Positions 28,490 through 37,509 of a DNA stretch of 64,000 bases are shown here, in pieces (position 1 is the first letter of the stretch; each line of letters starts with the position of its first letter). Below the pieces are notes generated by a model that was not told the origin of the DNA, did not search any database, and saw only the letters and a list, made by a program, of their open reading frames with translations. The position numbers and the translations under genes were made by a program. The DNA is taken from the NCBI RefSeq assembly GCF_018861125.1, contig NZ_JAHKQN010000013.1, positions 35,160-99,159 on the forward strand. The letters are read 5' to 3'. This DNA comes from Cellulophaga baltica (GTDB lineage Bacteria > Bacteroidota > Bacteroidia > Flavobacteriales > Flavobacteriaceae).

Positions 28490-29332
28490 TTAGCTAGTAA
28501 ACAATCTGAGGGTAAAAGATGTAGCGCGTTTATATAATTTGAATTTCAGAAAAACAATGAAACCAACTGAACCAAGTTGAACGACTGGCGCAAAAAAGCC
28601 CTGGCCAACATCTGTTCCAAAAAGGTTTGTCCAAAAATTAGTATTGATTTCAGTATAGAGGGCATTCACAAACACATTGACCAAAAAGAAGGCTGGTACT
28701 AACATATAGACTGCAGCGTACAATTTGAAAAATGTATAAGCAAGCGAACGGAATTTCTCAAAAACTGCCAAGCTTATAACCAAGGGAAAGAAAGCTTGCA
28801 TTATACCTAATAGAAAATAACGTTCTGCAAGGAATAGTGGGTAGATAAACAAATCCAGAATCCAAAGGAAAAGACTAATTATAAATGCAAATATTTTGAA
28901 TCCATAAAGTGGTGTTACCAAAGCTTCGTATAAGAGCGTCATTGCTGCTTGCGCTACCTCTATAATACTTACATCTTCCTCAATAGGAATGTCCTGCATC
29001 TGCAAAGGCAATAAAGCTGGTGCTGTACCACGATATTGCGCTTCAATGGAAACCAAGATGCTATCAAAAAAACCTAAAACCTGTGTTGAAAATATGACCA
29101 AAAGAACAACCGCAAAGTTCTTAGTTAATTCACTTGGGCTCAATCCCCAAGTATAACCATCCTTATCCGCAATACCTTCATTATATTTTTTTAGGATATT
29201 GACCAAAAAGAACAATACAGCAAGCGTTTTCATTCCTGCAATGGTATATTGCGAAAAGCTGCTATTCTGTATGGTTTGAAATACCGCATCAATGTATTCC
29301 AGTCCAATCCCTAAAAGTATGGCTGCGGTCAT
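28490..29332 (-). CDS. traJ: Conjugative transfer protein TraJ (VirB6-like)
   Basis: A polytopic inner-membrane protein of 280 aa with about six hydrophobic segments, corresponding to TraJ of Bacteroidetes conjugation systems and to VirB6. Unlike many TraJ proteins it is compact. The start is the ATG at 29332, two bases after the preceding stop. Position between the TraI-like and TraK genes agrees with the canonical order G-I-J-K-M-N. Confidence 0.86.
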   Translation of the reverse strand: MTAAILLGIGLEYIDAVFQTIQNSSFSQYTIAGMKTLAVLFFLVNILKKYNEGIADKDGYTWGLSPSELTKNFAVVLLVIFSTQVLGFFDSILVSIEAQYRGTAPALLPLQMQDIPIEEDVSIIEVAQAAMTLLYEALVTPLYGFKIFAFIISLFLWILDLFIYPLFLAERYFLLGIMQAFFPLVISLAVFEKFRSLAYTFFKLYAAVYMLVPAFFLVNVFVNALYTEINTNFWTNLFGTDVGQGFFAPVVQLGSVGFIVFLKFKLYKRATSFTLRLFTS

Positions 29333-29334
29333 TA

Positions 29335-29904
29335 TTAGTATTGTGTTTCTCGGTTATTAATTTTGTCCTGCATTTTTCTGAAGGATATAATATCCTTGTA
29401 GCGTTTCGTTTTTGTTTGAATGTTTGAAACCATTTGCTTTGATTCCAGCTCTTTTTCCTTTAAAACTTCAGCACGTTCAGCATCCGACATTTTTAGATTG
29501 TCGCTAGATAAGATTTCGCCCATAAAGTCAACGGTGTCCAGAGAGTTTTGGACTATTGCATCAAACGATTTCGCAACCCGTGTAACTTCCTCGGGTTTGA
29601 TGTAAGGCGAGTTTAAAATATCCTGTAAGTCGTTTTGCATTACATTGATAAGGCGTTGATTGTTGGCTGCTATTTCTTCAACTGCCCTAAGTTGTTGAAC
29701 AACACTAGATACTTTCTCTATGCTCTCTTTAGCATCTTTTAAAAACTGTACAGACTTAATCATTTGAGCCGTCTGCTTTCCAGATTCTAAAAGCTGTTTT
29801 ACCAAACTGATAAAGTTGGTATTGTCATAAGTGGGCATTCCCTGAGCTTTCATATTAAAGCTTAACAGTAATACCATTGCGAGTACTAAGATTTTTGTTT
29901 TCAT
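29335..29904 (-). CDS. Secreted TraI-like (VirB5-position) transfer protein
   Basis: A 189-residue protein with a cleavable signal peptide (about 1-20, ending MKAQG) and a long alpha-helical, coiled-coil-prone mature part. In Bacteroidetes tra operons the gene between TraG and TraJ is TraI (DUF4141), a secreted helical protein in the place of VirB5. This one has the right position, size and secondary structure; sequence identity to DUF4141 could not be measured here. Confidence 0.75.
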   Translation of the reverse strand: MKTKILVLAMVLLLSFNMKAQGMPTYDNTNFISLVKQLLESGKQTAQMIKSVQFLKDAKESIEKVSSVVQQLRAVEEIAANNQRLINVMQNDLQDILNSPYIKPEEVTRVAKSFDAIVQNSLDTVDFMGEILSSDNLKMSDAERAEVLKEKELESKQMVSNIQTKTKRYKDIISFRKMQDKINNRETQY

Positions 29905-29908
29905 AATA

Positions 29909-32311
29909 TTATTTTTTAGATGTGAATTGAGTTATTGCTTTTTCCATATCGTGATGCTCATCGTAGAGCTTCATTATTTCTTCATTTTCCTGTCCATCGG
30001 TCAAATAAGCCGCATATACTTCCTTCGGAACTTCGAGCCTAAAAATGTTACTTTCCTTTCCTATCTTGATGAACATTTCGGTGTACTTCCGAGGTCCAGA
30101 TAGATTGTTTTTAATGGATTTTAATTGGTTTAAATCGTGGCTAGATAGATTGAGTCTTTTAACCAATTCATCATAGCCTTTTTCATTATTCAAGCTGTAA
30201 ACAACTTGTGTGTTTTCTAGGATGCTGGCGGAAGTAGAATTGTTAGGAAGCTGATTAATAGATTGTAGAATAATCCCAATAGCGCCATTCTGTTTACGAA
30301 TGGCTTGGTAGTAGAACTCGACGCTTTCCAGTACGTTGTCAAACTTGAGTTGTTTAGCAAACTCATCAAATAGGATAATGCCTTTTTCAGCTCTGTTTTT
30401 CCAAATGGTTCTTTGGATGGCTGACTTAATCAGCTTCAACATTACGGACAGGATTTCCTTATTGTCCTTAACTTCATCCAGTTCAAAAACAATCAATCGT
30501 TTGTCTTCAATTTTATAGGTCTGGTCTTCACTCACTTCAAACAGAAAGCTATATAGACCATCGCCGACATATTCAGACATTACGTGCAAGAAGCTTGTGA
30601 CGTTGAAGTAGTCGGGATGGATTTTTAGAGTGTTTAGAAGGTCTTCTTGGTTTATTTCTATAAAGCTGTAAAAACCATCCAATGAGTGATTTTCCGGTGT
30701 ACTATCGTAATAATGTTTCAGTATTTTCTTGACAGAAACAGACTGTGCCTTGGTCACTTTTAAATCTGAAGCGAACAGTTCAAACAGGAAAACGGACAAG
30801 TCTTCCAACCGTTCCGGTGTCAAATCTTTTACATCGCTGATGTAAAAAGGATTGATACCTAAGTTCTTTCCGCTTTCATATCTGAGTACGGTATATTTCT
30901 CAGGATATAGTTTTGCGAATTTGGTGTAAGAACCACCCAAGTCGATGATGACCAGACGGACACCACTTTCAAAATATTGGCGTAAAATATTATTGGCCAA
31001 AAACGATTTCCCTTCGCCCGTTGGTGCGAAAATGGCGAAGTTTCGTGCTTTTATACGTTTCTTGCGTTCGTCCCAAACATCTTTTAGAACAGGTACATTA
31101 TATTCTCTATCATTGAAGATGATTCCGGTAGCATCTGAGTTGTAATTAGTATTGTTGATAAACAGGCATAAAGCGTGCTTTAAATCTGTCACATATAAAT
31201 CGTTATTTGAAAAGTTGGATGAAAAACAGCAGTAACTATTAAGGATGTAGTTCTTCCGTTCTTCGCCTCTTGGATAGTATGGGATAACGTCCAGTTCTTT
31301 AAACTCAGTTTTAATTTTTGAACCGATTCGGCTTAAATTTTTAGGGTTCTTATCCCAATACACAATGTTTAGATGACCACGGATTATTCGTGCATTATCA
31401 TCGGCATTAATCTGGTCGAGAATGTGTTGAATTTTGCCTAGTACGACTTTGTTCTGAGAGCCGAAATTGGAACTTTTGTTCAGTTCTTCAACTTTCTTAT
31501 CAAGCAGCTTGCGCCACTTCTGTTTGTCATCCAAATACAAGATTTGATTGACTATGTGATTCTCATTAAGCGTAAGCCCTAAGCCATCAATAAACCCTTG
31601 ATGAAACACAAAATCGTCAGATGTGAATTTCTCATTGGTCTTGCTACTCTGTACACTTTCGCCAAAGCACAGTTCGCTATTGATAGCTAGGGCATCAAAA
31701 TGGTTTTCGCCAATATTGACGCTTTTTTTATCTAGTATGATATCGGTATCAAACCCATCATTGAAGCCATTGAAATAGCCATTTGTGAGTTGCTGTATCT
31801 CTTTCGCTTTAAGCGAAACGAAGGTCATCTTTCGGCTATTGTTTATAAAGGTGATAGAATCGCTTACTGAACCGATGAAGCTCTTAACGTTATCATCCAA
31901 TTGTTGAACAATTCCTTTGGAAACTTTACGAAAAGGGTTGACATATTTTGAATTATTCAACGCTTTGTTCTTAGTGAGCGTAAAGAACAAAAAGCAACGA
32001 TGTTCCATATAATCACGCCCTTTGAAGTGGTCGTGGGTCGCTTTTTCTAAAAAGGTTGTATCCGGAAGCTTTTCTGAAGTGTATATTTTCTTTAGGTAGA
32101 TATCCTGTTTTTGAACCACCGTACCAATGGGCAATGATTTTAAAGCCTGAAACCAAGCACCGTGTATGTCCTCGAAGTCTTTTTCAGATAGTGAATAGAT
32201 TTCTGGTAGCGTTCCTTCATAGCATAGGACGACATTGCCATTATTGGCAAATATGATATTGTCTTGAATATCCGTAATAGGGTTATATGCTGAAAGATTA
32301 ATCTTGTTCAT
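29909..32311 (-). CDS. traG: Conjugation ATPase TraG (VirB4-like)
   Basis: Cytoplasmic/peripheral ATPase that powers assembly of the channel. Of 800 residues, the C-terminal half carries Walker A (APTGEGKS near residue 427) and Walker B (IILFDEFAKQ near 647); the N-terminal half is the VirB4-type domain that contacts VirB3. Its ATG overlaps the end of traF by 14 bp. The length and order (E-F-G) match Bacteroidetes conjugative elements. Confidence 0.93.
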   Translation of the reverse strand: MNKINLSAYNPITDIQDNIIFANNGNVVLCYEGTLPEIYSLSEKDFEDIHGAWFQALKSLPIGTVVQKQDIYLKKIYTSEKLPDTTFLEKATHDHFKGRDYMEHRCFLFFTLTKNKALNNSKYVNPFRKVSKGIVQQLDDNVKSFIGSVSDSITFINNSRKMTFVSLKAKEIQQLTNGYFNGFNDGFDTDIILDKKSVNIGENHFDALAINSELCFGESVQSSKTNEKFTSDDFVFHQGFIDGLGLTLNENHIVNQILYLDDKQKWRKLLDKKVEELNKSSNFGSQNKVVLGKIQHILDQINADDNARIIRGHLNIVYWDKNPKNLSRIGSKIKTEFKELDVIPYYPRGEERKNYILNSYCCFSSNFSNNDLYVTDLKHALCLFINNTNYNSDATGIIFNDREYNVPVLKDVWDERKKRIKARNFAIFAPTGEGKSFLANNILRQYFESGVRLVIIDLGGSYTKFAKLYPEKYTVLRYESGKNLGINPFYISDVKDLTPERLEDLSVFLFELFASDLKVTKAQSVSVKKILKHYYDSTPENHSLDGFYSFIEINQEDLLNTLKIHPDYFNVTSFLHVMSEYVGDGLYSFLFEVSEDQTYKIEDKRLIVFELDEVKDNKEILSVMLKLIKSAIQRTIWKNRAEKGIILFDEFAKQLKFDNVLESVEFYYQAIRKQNGAIGIILQSINQLPNNSTSASILENTQVVYSLNNEKGYDELVKRLNLSSHDLNQLKSIKNNLSGPRKYTEMFIKIGKESNIFRLEVPKEVYAAYLTDGQENEEIMKLYDEHHDMEKAITQFTSKK

Positions 32312-32582
32312 AATCGAAGCCAGAATTTCTTTTGTTACTTATTATTTTAGGGAAGGCTTTAGCTGTTTGAAAAAGTTGTGGATTATTAGCCATCCTTGTA
32401 AGAGCGATGTATAAGGCTGTATTAAAAACCATAACACCTATTATCATTAAGAAGCTGAATGAAAAAATGATGATTAATAACGAAGCAAGAATCGCAACCA
32501 TCATTAATGCAAACAAGGAAATAGGCAACCCAAAAATGACTGCCCGTTTCCTAATATTTTTATAGACCTCGAAGCGTTTCAT
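32298..32582 (-). CDS. traF: TraF (DUF4133, VirB3-like)
   Basis: A 94-residue membrane protein starting MKRFEVYKNIRKRAVIFGLP, with two adjacent hydrophobic segments (about 18-60) and a short cytoplasmic tail. This is the DUF4133/TraF family, analogous to VirB3, which partners the VirB4 ATPase; its overlap with traG supports this. It follows traE with no intergenic space. Confidence 0.9.
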   Translation of the reverse strand: MKRFEVYKNIRKRAVIFGLPISLFALMMVAILASLLIIIFSFSFLMIIGVMVFNTALYIALTRMANNPQLFQTAKAFPKIISNKRNSGFDYEQD

Positions 32583-32870
32583 TTATACTACGATTCCTAT
32601 TAAGTATGTGAAGATGCCGACTACTGCGCCAGCAATCAAAACAAATACAAGTACTCTAGTAATCCCTTTTTTAAGGTCTGCGTTTTCCCCAAAGAAATGT
32701 CCCGCATTAAACAAGAAACCAACTAGGAAGATGACACCTAATAAAATTGGAAAAATAGTTCTGATAGTGTCGCCAACATCATTAACTGAATCTTCAATAC
32801 CACCAATTTGAGCAAAAAGCGAAGTGGATAAGAGTGAAAGAAATGATGCTAAATAGAGTGATTTTTTCAT
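32583..32870 (-). CDS. traE: TraE (DUF4134, VirB2-like pilin)
   Basis: A 95-residue protein with a signal peptide (about 1-20) and two hydrophobic helices (about 37-58 and 70-93), the arrangement of VirB2-type pilins. The spacer GHFFGENADLKKGITRV between the helices is typical of DUF4134/TraE. It is the first gene of the minus-strand tra operon; the promoter should lie within 32871-33053, but no good TTG-N19-TAnnTTTG match was found there on the minus strand. Confidence 0.9.
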   Translation of the reverse strand: MKKSLYLASFLSLLSTSLFAQIGGIEDSVNDVGDTIRTIFPILLGVIFLVGFLFNAGHFFGENADLKKGITRVLVFVLIAGAVVGIFTYLIGIVV

Positions 32871-33053
32871 AATAAAATTGTTTAGATTTTTATGTTGTTT
32901 TCGTTAGTAGAAATTTACATATATTTGTATATAAATAACTGAAAATCAATAATTTGTGAATAAAATATTATTTGATATTAATTGAATTTAATTCCTATTA
33001 TTTGGCATCAAATGCTATGAATTTTTGAAGGAAAGTTGTTGATAACCTGAAAA

Positions 33054-33689
33054 TTGAAAATAAAAAAAGTGCTCAAAAACGTCAGTTTTGTGATTTTGGT
33101 TCTGAAAATGTGCATCATTTTGGGTCAGGAAGCGAGTACTCAAAAACGAATTGTAATCGACGTCGGACACGGTGGAAAAGATGCTGGTGCAATAGGTATA
33201 AATAGAATGAAGGAAAAGGATATAGTAATGAATATTGCAAATGAGATTTTGAGCTTAAATGGAAAATTGGAAAAACCATTGGACATTTATTTGACCAGGT
33301 ATAAAGACACCTTAATTTCATTGGCAGATAGAACTAAACTAGCCAAAGCTTTAAAAGCTGATTTATTTGTGTCGTTGCATTGTAATCATTCGGATAATCC
33401 AAATGCAAGAGGAATTGAAGTTTATGCTTCAAAGAAACAAGCGAAGTATTCTAAAGAATCTGTTTTTGTCGGCTATCAAATTGAAAAAATGCTTTGCACA
33501 GTGATAGGATATGAAAGTAGAGGTGTGAAGTTTGCCAACTTTCAAGTGCTTCGAGAAACAGTTGGTTTTTGTCCTTCCGTGCTTTTGGAATTGGGGTTTT
33601 TGAGTAATGAGGATGAGGGTAATTATATTTCAGGTTATGTAAATATTAAGCAAATCGCATCAACCATTTTAAAATCGATAGAATTATGA
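33054..33689 (+). CDS. N-acetylmuramoyl-L-alanine amidase (Amidase_3)
   Basis: Zinc-dependent cell-wall amidase. The domain begins KRIVIDVGHGGKDAGAIG (zinc His in VGHGG), continues with LTRYKD, SLHCNH (second His) and ends with VLLELGFLSNEDE (catalytic Glu). A TTG start at 33054 gives an N-terminal signal/anchor segment (MKIKKVLKNVSFVILVL); the first ATG, at residue 19, would truncate it. It is divergent from the tra operon, so it likely opens the peptidoglycan for assembly of the secretion channel. Confidence 0.9.
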   Translation: MKIKKVLKNVSFVILVLKMCIILGQEASTQKRIVIDVGHGGKDAGAIGINRMKEKDIVMNIANEILSLNGKLEKPLDIYLTRYKDTLISLADRTKLAKALKADLFVSLHCNHSDNPNARGIEVYASKKQAKYSKESVFVGYQIEKMLCTVIGYESRGVKFANFQVLRETVGFCPSVLLELGFLSNEDEGNYISGYVNIKQIASTILKSIEL

Positions 33690-33772
33690 AAGAGTTAGGA
33701 ATTGAAGTGGTAAAATGTTTAAAAGATTTAATTATAAAGGTAATCCGTACACTAAATAAAAAAAGGAATTAA
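33686..33772 (+). CDS. Possible 28-residue protein coupled to the amidase
   Basis: A short frame overlaps the amidase stop codon as ATGA and encodes a 28-residue peptide with a Cys and several Lys/Arg, ending at the TAA at 33772, which overlaps the 3' end of the convergent HEPN gene by 4 bp. The ATGA coupling is the only support; it is too short for coding statistics and matches nothing I recognise. Confidence 0.3.
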   Translation: MKELGIEVVKCLKDLIIKVIRTLNKKRN

Positions 33773-35007
33773 GTTAAAGGATTTGAACCAAGTATCACAT
33801 TGGTTCTTTGTAAACCTACAAAGGTGTTCTTGCCTTGTTCGATGAATTTATTTAAAAGGGAATCTTCGATGTCATCAAGCTCTGCTAGCAGTAAATAGGC
33901 TATAGTGTAATCAAACAAGAAACTGATATAGAGTAATTCGAATTCAGAGTAGATATTTTTATTATCAAGATTGCTGTGAATATGATAGTCTCTAGCTCTT
34001 ACAACTTTATTTGGGAATGTTTTCCAAATGTCATCTGCAAAATCGCCAATTTTTATGAAGATTTCTTCATTCTCTTTTATACGCTTGTATAATTGATTTT
34101 TTCCCTCTTTTGAATAATTTTTACAATAAGCTTCATAGGCTGAAATACTATTGATGAAACGTTTATTATGACTTGGGTGCTTACCTATAAAGTTTTCCAT
34201 CAATTTATCTAAACAAAACTTAAAAGTGTCATCTGTGTATGCAGCTGTTAATATCGATTTGAGGCTGCTTTTTACTTTTTCGTAATCTGTATGGATAAAG
34301 GTTGAAGTAGATTTTGTTAGTTGCGTATCTTTATAATAGAAATCTTTGTCTTCACCGCAGCCTAGACATTTAAAACTAAATTTTCTAAATTTCTCTGAAC
34401 GACCAAAAGTTAATTGTAATACTTTTTGAAATTGATTGTAATACGCAATTGCCCCCAGAATATCTATAGGCTCTTCTAATTCAAATTTTATCGCACCTCG
34501 GTTAGAAATGTCCAAACCTGTTTGTCTTTTGGTGCTGATATGTTGGTAATGGCTTATTGTGATTTTTAAATTAATATTTTCAACTAAGTACTCATCTTTA
34601 AAAATCTTTTTGTGAAGTTTATCTTCGGTATGGTCGTACCAAAGCGTATGACTCACCCATTTAGAAATAACGTCATTTACAATATAGAATTCCTTTATTT
34701 TAAGCGTTTGGGTATCGATTAAGTGTTGATGACTAACAAATGAATATTTTGCTTTATAAATTCTAGTTTCAGTTATGCCACTAGATGAATGTTGTATACG
34801 GCAATCAATAAACGTTATATATCCAAGACCGGTAAATAGACCTAAAATTTGAGGTTCTTTATAACTTCTTTGTTTTGAGTGTAGGTTAGTTTCTAACCAA
34901 ATGTCATCATCATTAAATGACATTACACAGAATTGCTTTTCATCTTCTTTTTCTACAAACCAGACTTCGCCGTAATATTTTTCATTTTTATCAAAGCCAT
35001 CAATCAT
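33769..35007 (-). CDS. ApeA-like HEPN-domain protein (predicted RNase)
   Basis: A 412-residue protein. The N-terminal half (YYGEVWF..., strand-rich, to about residue 200) resembles the ApeA N-terminal domain; the C-terminal part has a HEPN-like helical domain in which R339-D-Y-x-x-H344 (VRARDYHIHSN) matches the RxxxxH active-site motif of HEPN ribonucleases, in the ApeA style (R-N/D-Y-x-x-H). A CLGC segment near 214-217 is a possible metal site. ApeA is a single-gene anti-phage abortive-infection protein. Here the gene is 29 bp downstream of a protease gene on the same strand, suggesting a combined system. RNase activity and the link are inference. Confidence 0.72.
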   Translation of the reverse strand: MIDGFDKNEKYYGEVWFVEKEDEKQFCVMSFNDDDIWLETNLHSKQRSYKEPQILGLFTGLGYITFIDCRIQHSSSGITETRIYKAKYSFVSHQHLIDTQTLKIKEFYIVNDVISKWVSHTLWYDHTEDKLHKKIFKDEYLVENINLKITISHYQHISTKRQTGLDISNRGAIKFELEEPIDILGAIAYYNQFQKVLQLTFGRSEKFRKFSFKCLGCGEDKDFYYKDTQLTKSTSTFIHTDYEKVKSSLKSILTAAYTDDTFKFCLDKLMENFIGKHPSHNKRFINSISAYEAYCKNYSKEGKNQLYKRIKENEEIFIKIGDFADDIWKTFPNKVVRARDYHIHSNLDNKNIYSEFELLYISFLFDYTIAYLLLAELDDIEDSLLNKFIEQGKNTFVGLQRTNVILGSNPLT

Positions 35008-35036
35008 AGAAGAAAAATATTAGATATTTTAGAACA

Positions 35037-37502
35037 TTAGATAAGAATATCGATTTGATTCAGTACAGGCGTATACAAATCAATATTGTTATCTGCAGAA
35101 TCTATTGATAAAATCAAACTATATCTTACCGAGTTATTATAACGAAGTAACTTTTTTCTAGTGCGCCACCAACCATTTACAGGAAAAATGGCGACGGTAT
35201 TTCTTGTAGCAAGGTCAGCTGCCGTGCCTTTCCAAATATCTTTATGTGTTGAGCCTTTGTCTCTTACTTTATTACCAATAATCCAACTTTCACCAGAATA
35301 AGAACCGCCTTGGTCTTCCATCCGTGCTTCTCTGTTTACTCTTTCACGAAAGTGTTCAATAGATTCACCAGAATCTTTCATTTTGAACCTAAGACCGTGA
35401 GATTGATAATAGTATGATTTACTATATTGCTTGTTTCCAGGATTTGGTTCTACGAAATAACATAAAGTGGCTGTTAGTGTTACTTCGCTATCAAAAAGAG
35501 CGGTTAAAACCTCTGTAGGCCAAGGTAAACTATGCAGATGCATTTCGTTAGTTTTAACGGTGCTGCCATCAAGTACAAAAGGACTCAAAGATTCCTGCGC
35601 TATAATTGTAAGAGAGTTATTTGCACTTCGAACCGCTTTTTCAAAATTGGGCATACCATAACCAAAAGTCCGTAATAAATCCCTTTGCTCAGGATTATTC
35701 AGTTCTTCAATATTTCGATTTGCGAGCATTTCAGAATTCCAGTCTGCTGAATGCACTAAAAGACCTTTTATAGTTTCTGGCCATAATGTAGGATATTGCG
35801 AAGTCAACATTGCAGCATATCTCGATGCCAAGGCAGTAGCACCGCTTGTGTCACCAAAACTATGTAGTGGCTCTGTTCTAAAATTTTTACCGACAGAGAG
35901 CAGTCGAAGTGAATCTGGGTCAATAATACCTTCATTATGAATACCATAATTACCACCTTCCATTACTATTTCGGGTTTCAATGCCCAGTTATTGTCCCAC
36001 GAAAGAGAGGTGCTATTACTCGGGGACATACCACCAGTTTGAACTAATGGGGTCGCGCCTCTAAATTGGGCTTGGTCTATTACGGTTTTATGAGTAATTG
36101 AACCAATGGTTAACGCATTGAATGCTTGAGCTGGGTCGTGTATAGATTCTTCAATATTTTTTTGAGGATACTCAGAAACGTAATTTATATCGGTATTCCC
36201 GCTACAAATACAAAACAATGATTTGTCATTTGTAATTCCCTCTTCACCAAAGGCAATCTTGTCAACTGAACTTGACCACGATGAAGGTTTCCCTTTGTCA
36301 CGGCCATCTGTTGCAGTCACTGCCATTGTAAGAATGCGTTTGTTTGTTGGATTTAGAATGGTTGCCCTTGCAATAGCTTCTTCTGTCACCGCACCATATA
36401 GCTCAGGTTGGTTCGGATTATTTGGATGAATTAATTTGATGGATTCAAGACGATGGAATATTTCAATGTTTGAAGTATCTTGCAATATATCAGTAAGGTC
36501 GCCATACAATGAGGTTCCTGCCATTGGTGTTCCGTGCCCGTGTCTATCAGTATCAGCGTTTCCCCATTCAGAGTTTACAGAATCCATATTCCTTTCTGGA
36601 AGAAAATCTTCTAAAAGTGGATGACCACGATTCACACCTGTATCTAAAATACAGATAATTACTGAATCATCAGTAGTTCTATTAATTGTGCGGTTCTTTA
36701 GGTCTTCTACCCAATCATTTGCATCATCATTATCTAGTCCTGTGAAAAAGTTGGCTGCTTCTTTGGGCTTTCTTAGTTCAGCCAGTTTGTCCGAATATAA
36801 AATTGTAGTAGAAAGTTCGCGAGCGGTACATCGAACCATACGAACTATGTGTTCTGGAAATAATAACCTTCGTTCTGCAACAACAATTATGTTGTCGACC
36901 AACATATTGATGACAGCTTCATCTTCACGAACATCGTTTTGAAAATCTTCTCGTCTCAACCAAACTTCCCACCACACCTCTTCATCCTCTTCAGGAAAGT
37001 CGATTTCACTTTCCTGCCAAAAGCTGGATAATGTAGCTCTTTGAATGTCAGCTATATTGTTAAGTAATGGTGTGTTACTTGGGTTTCCATTTTGCGTATC
37101 TTTTTCTGGGTTTAGATAAGCCTCTATTTTATCTAGAAATTTTGAAATTCCTCTAATGTTAAGAAAAACGCAAGCTCTATATTGTTCGCATTCTTGGTCA
37201 TTTACTATTACCTTTTCTAGCTTTGAGGAAACAAAACGATAGTCCAAACCTCTTCCATCTTCAAAACTATCAAATGCTAAAAGACAATCTTTTTCAGAAA
37301 TAAACTCTAAATAAACAAAATCAGTATCGGAACCTTCTCTGAATGAATTTATAGCAATACCTAGCTTATCTCGTAAGACATTGCCGTGGGTGTTTCTATT
37401 TCTACTAATAGGATGTACTCGACTTCGACCTGTGCCTGGACTTGTATAAGACTCGGTAGATGCATACCCAGAAAGAATTATGTGGTCTAAATTTCTTGGC
37501 AT
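35037..37502 (-). CDS. Subtilisin-like (S8) protease, IetS-like
   Basis: An 821-residue cytoplasmic-type protein without a signal peptide. An N-terminal domain (1-280) unlike secreted subtilases is followed by an S8 catalytic domain with the full triad: D287 in ILDTGVNRGH, H323 in HGHGTPMAGT and S552 in GDTSGATA (the usual GTSxAxP is altered), with an oxyanion Asn at about 435. A beta-rich tail follows. The gene is 7 bp downstream of an AAA+ ATPase gene; this ATPase-subtilase pair matches the IetAS arrangement, reported as a plasmid-stability and anti-phage module. The substrate is unknown. Confidence 0.85.
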   Translation of the reverse strand: MPRNLDHIILSGYASTESYTSPGTGRSRVHPISRNRNTHGNVLRDKLGIAINSFREGSDTDFVYLEFISEKDCLLAFDSFEDGRGLDYRFVSSKLEKVIVNDQECEQYRACVFLNIRGISKFLDKIEAYLNPEKDTQNGNPSNTPLLNNIADIQRATLSSFWQESEIDFPEEDEEVWWEVWLRREDFQNDVREDEAVINMLVDNIIVVAERRLLFPEHIVRMVRCTARELSTTILYSDKLAELRKPKEAANFFTGLDNDDANDWVEDLKNRTINRTTDDSVIICILDTGVNRGHPLLEDFLPERNMDSVNSEWGNADTDRHGHGTPMAGTSLYGDLTDILQDTSNIEIFHRLESIKLIHPNNPNQPELYGAVTEEAIARATILNPTNKRILTMAVTATDGRDKGKPSSWSSSVDKIAFGEEGITNDKSLFCICSGNTDINYVSEYPQKNIEESIHDPAQAFNALTIGSITHKTVIDQAQFRGATPLVQTGGMSPSNSTSLSWDNNWALKPEIVMEGGNYGIHNEGIIDPDSLRLLSVGKNFRTEPLHSFGDTSGATALASRYAAMLTSQYPTLWPETIKGLLVHSADWNSEMLANRNIEELNNPEQRDLLRTFGYGMPNFEKAVRSANNSLTIIAQESLSPFVLDGSTVKTNEMHLHSLPWPTEVLTALFDSEVTLTATLCYFVEPNPGNKQYSKSYYYQSHGLRFKMKDSGESIEHFRERVNREARMEDQGGSYSGESWIIGNKVRDKGSTHKDIWKGTAADLATRNTVAIFPVNGWWRTRKKLLRYNNSVRYSLILSIDSADNNIDLYTPVLNQIDILI

Positions 37503-37509
37503 TTATCTA

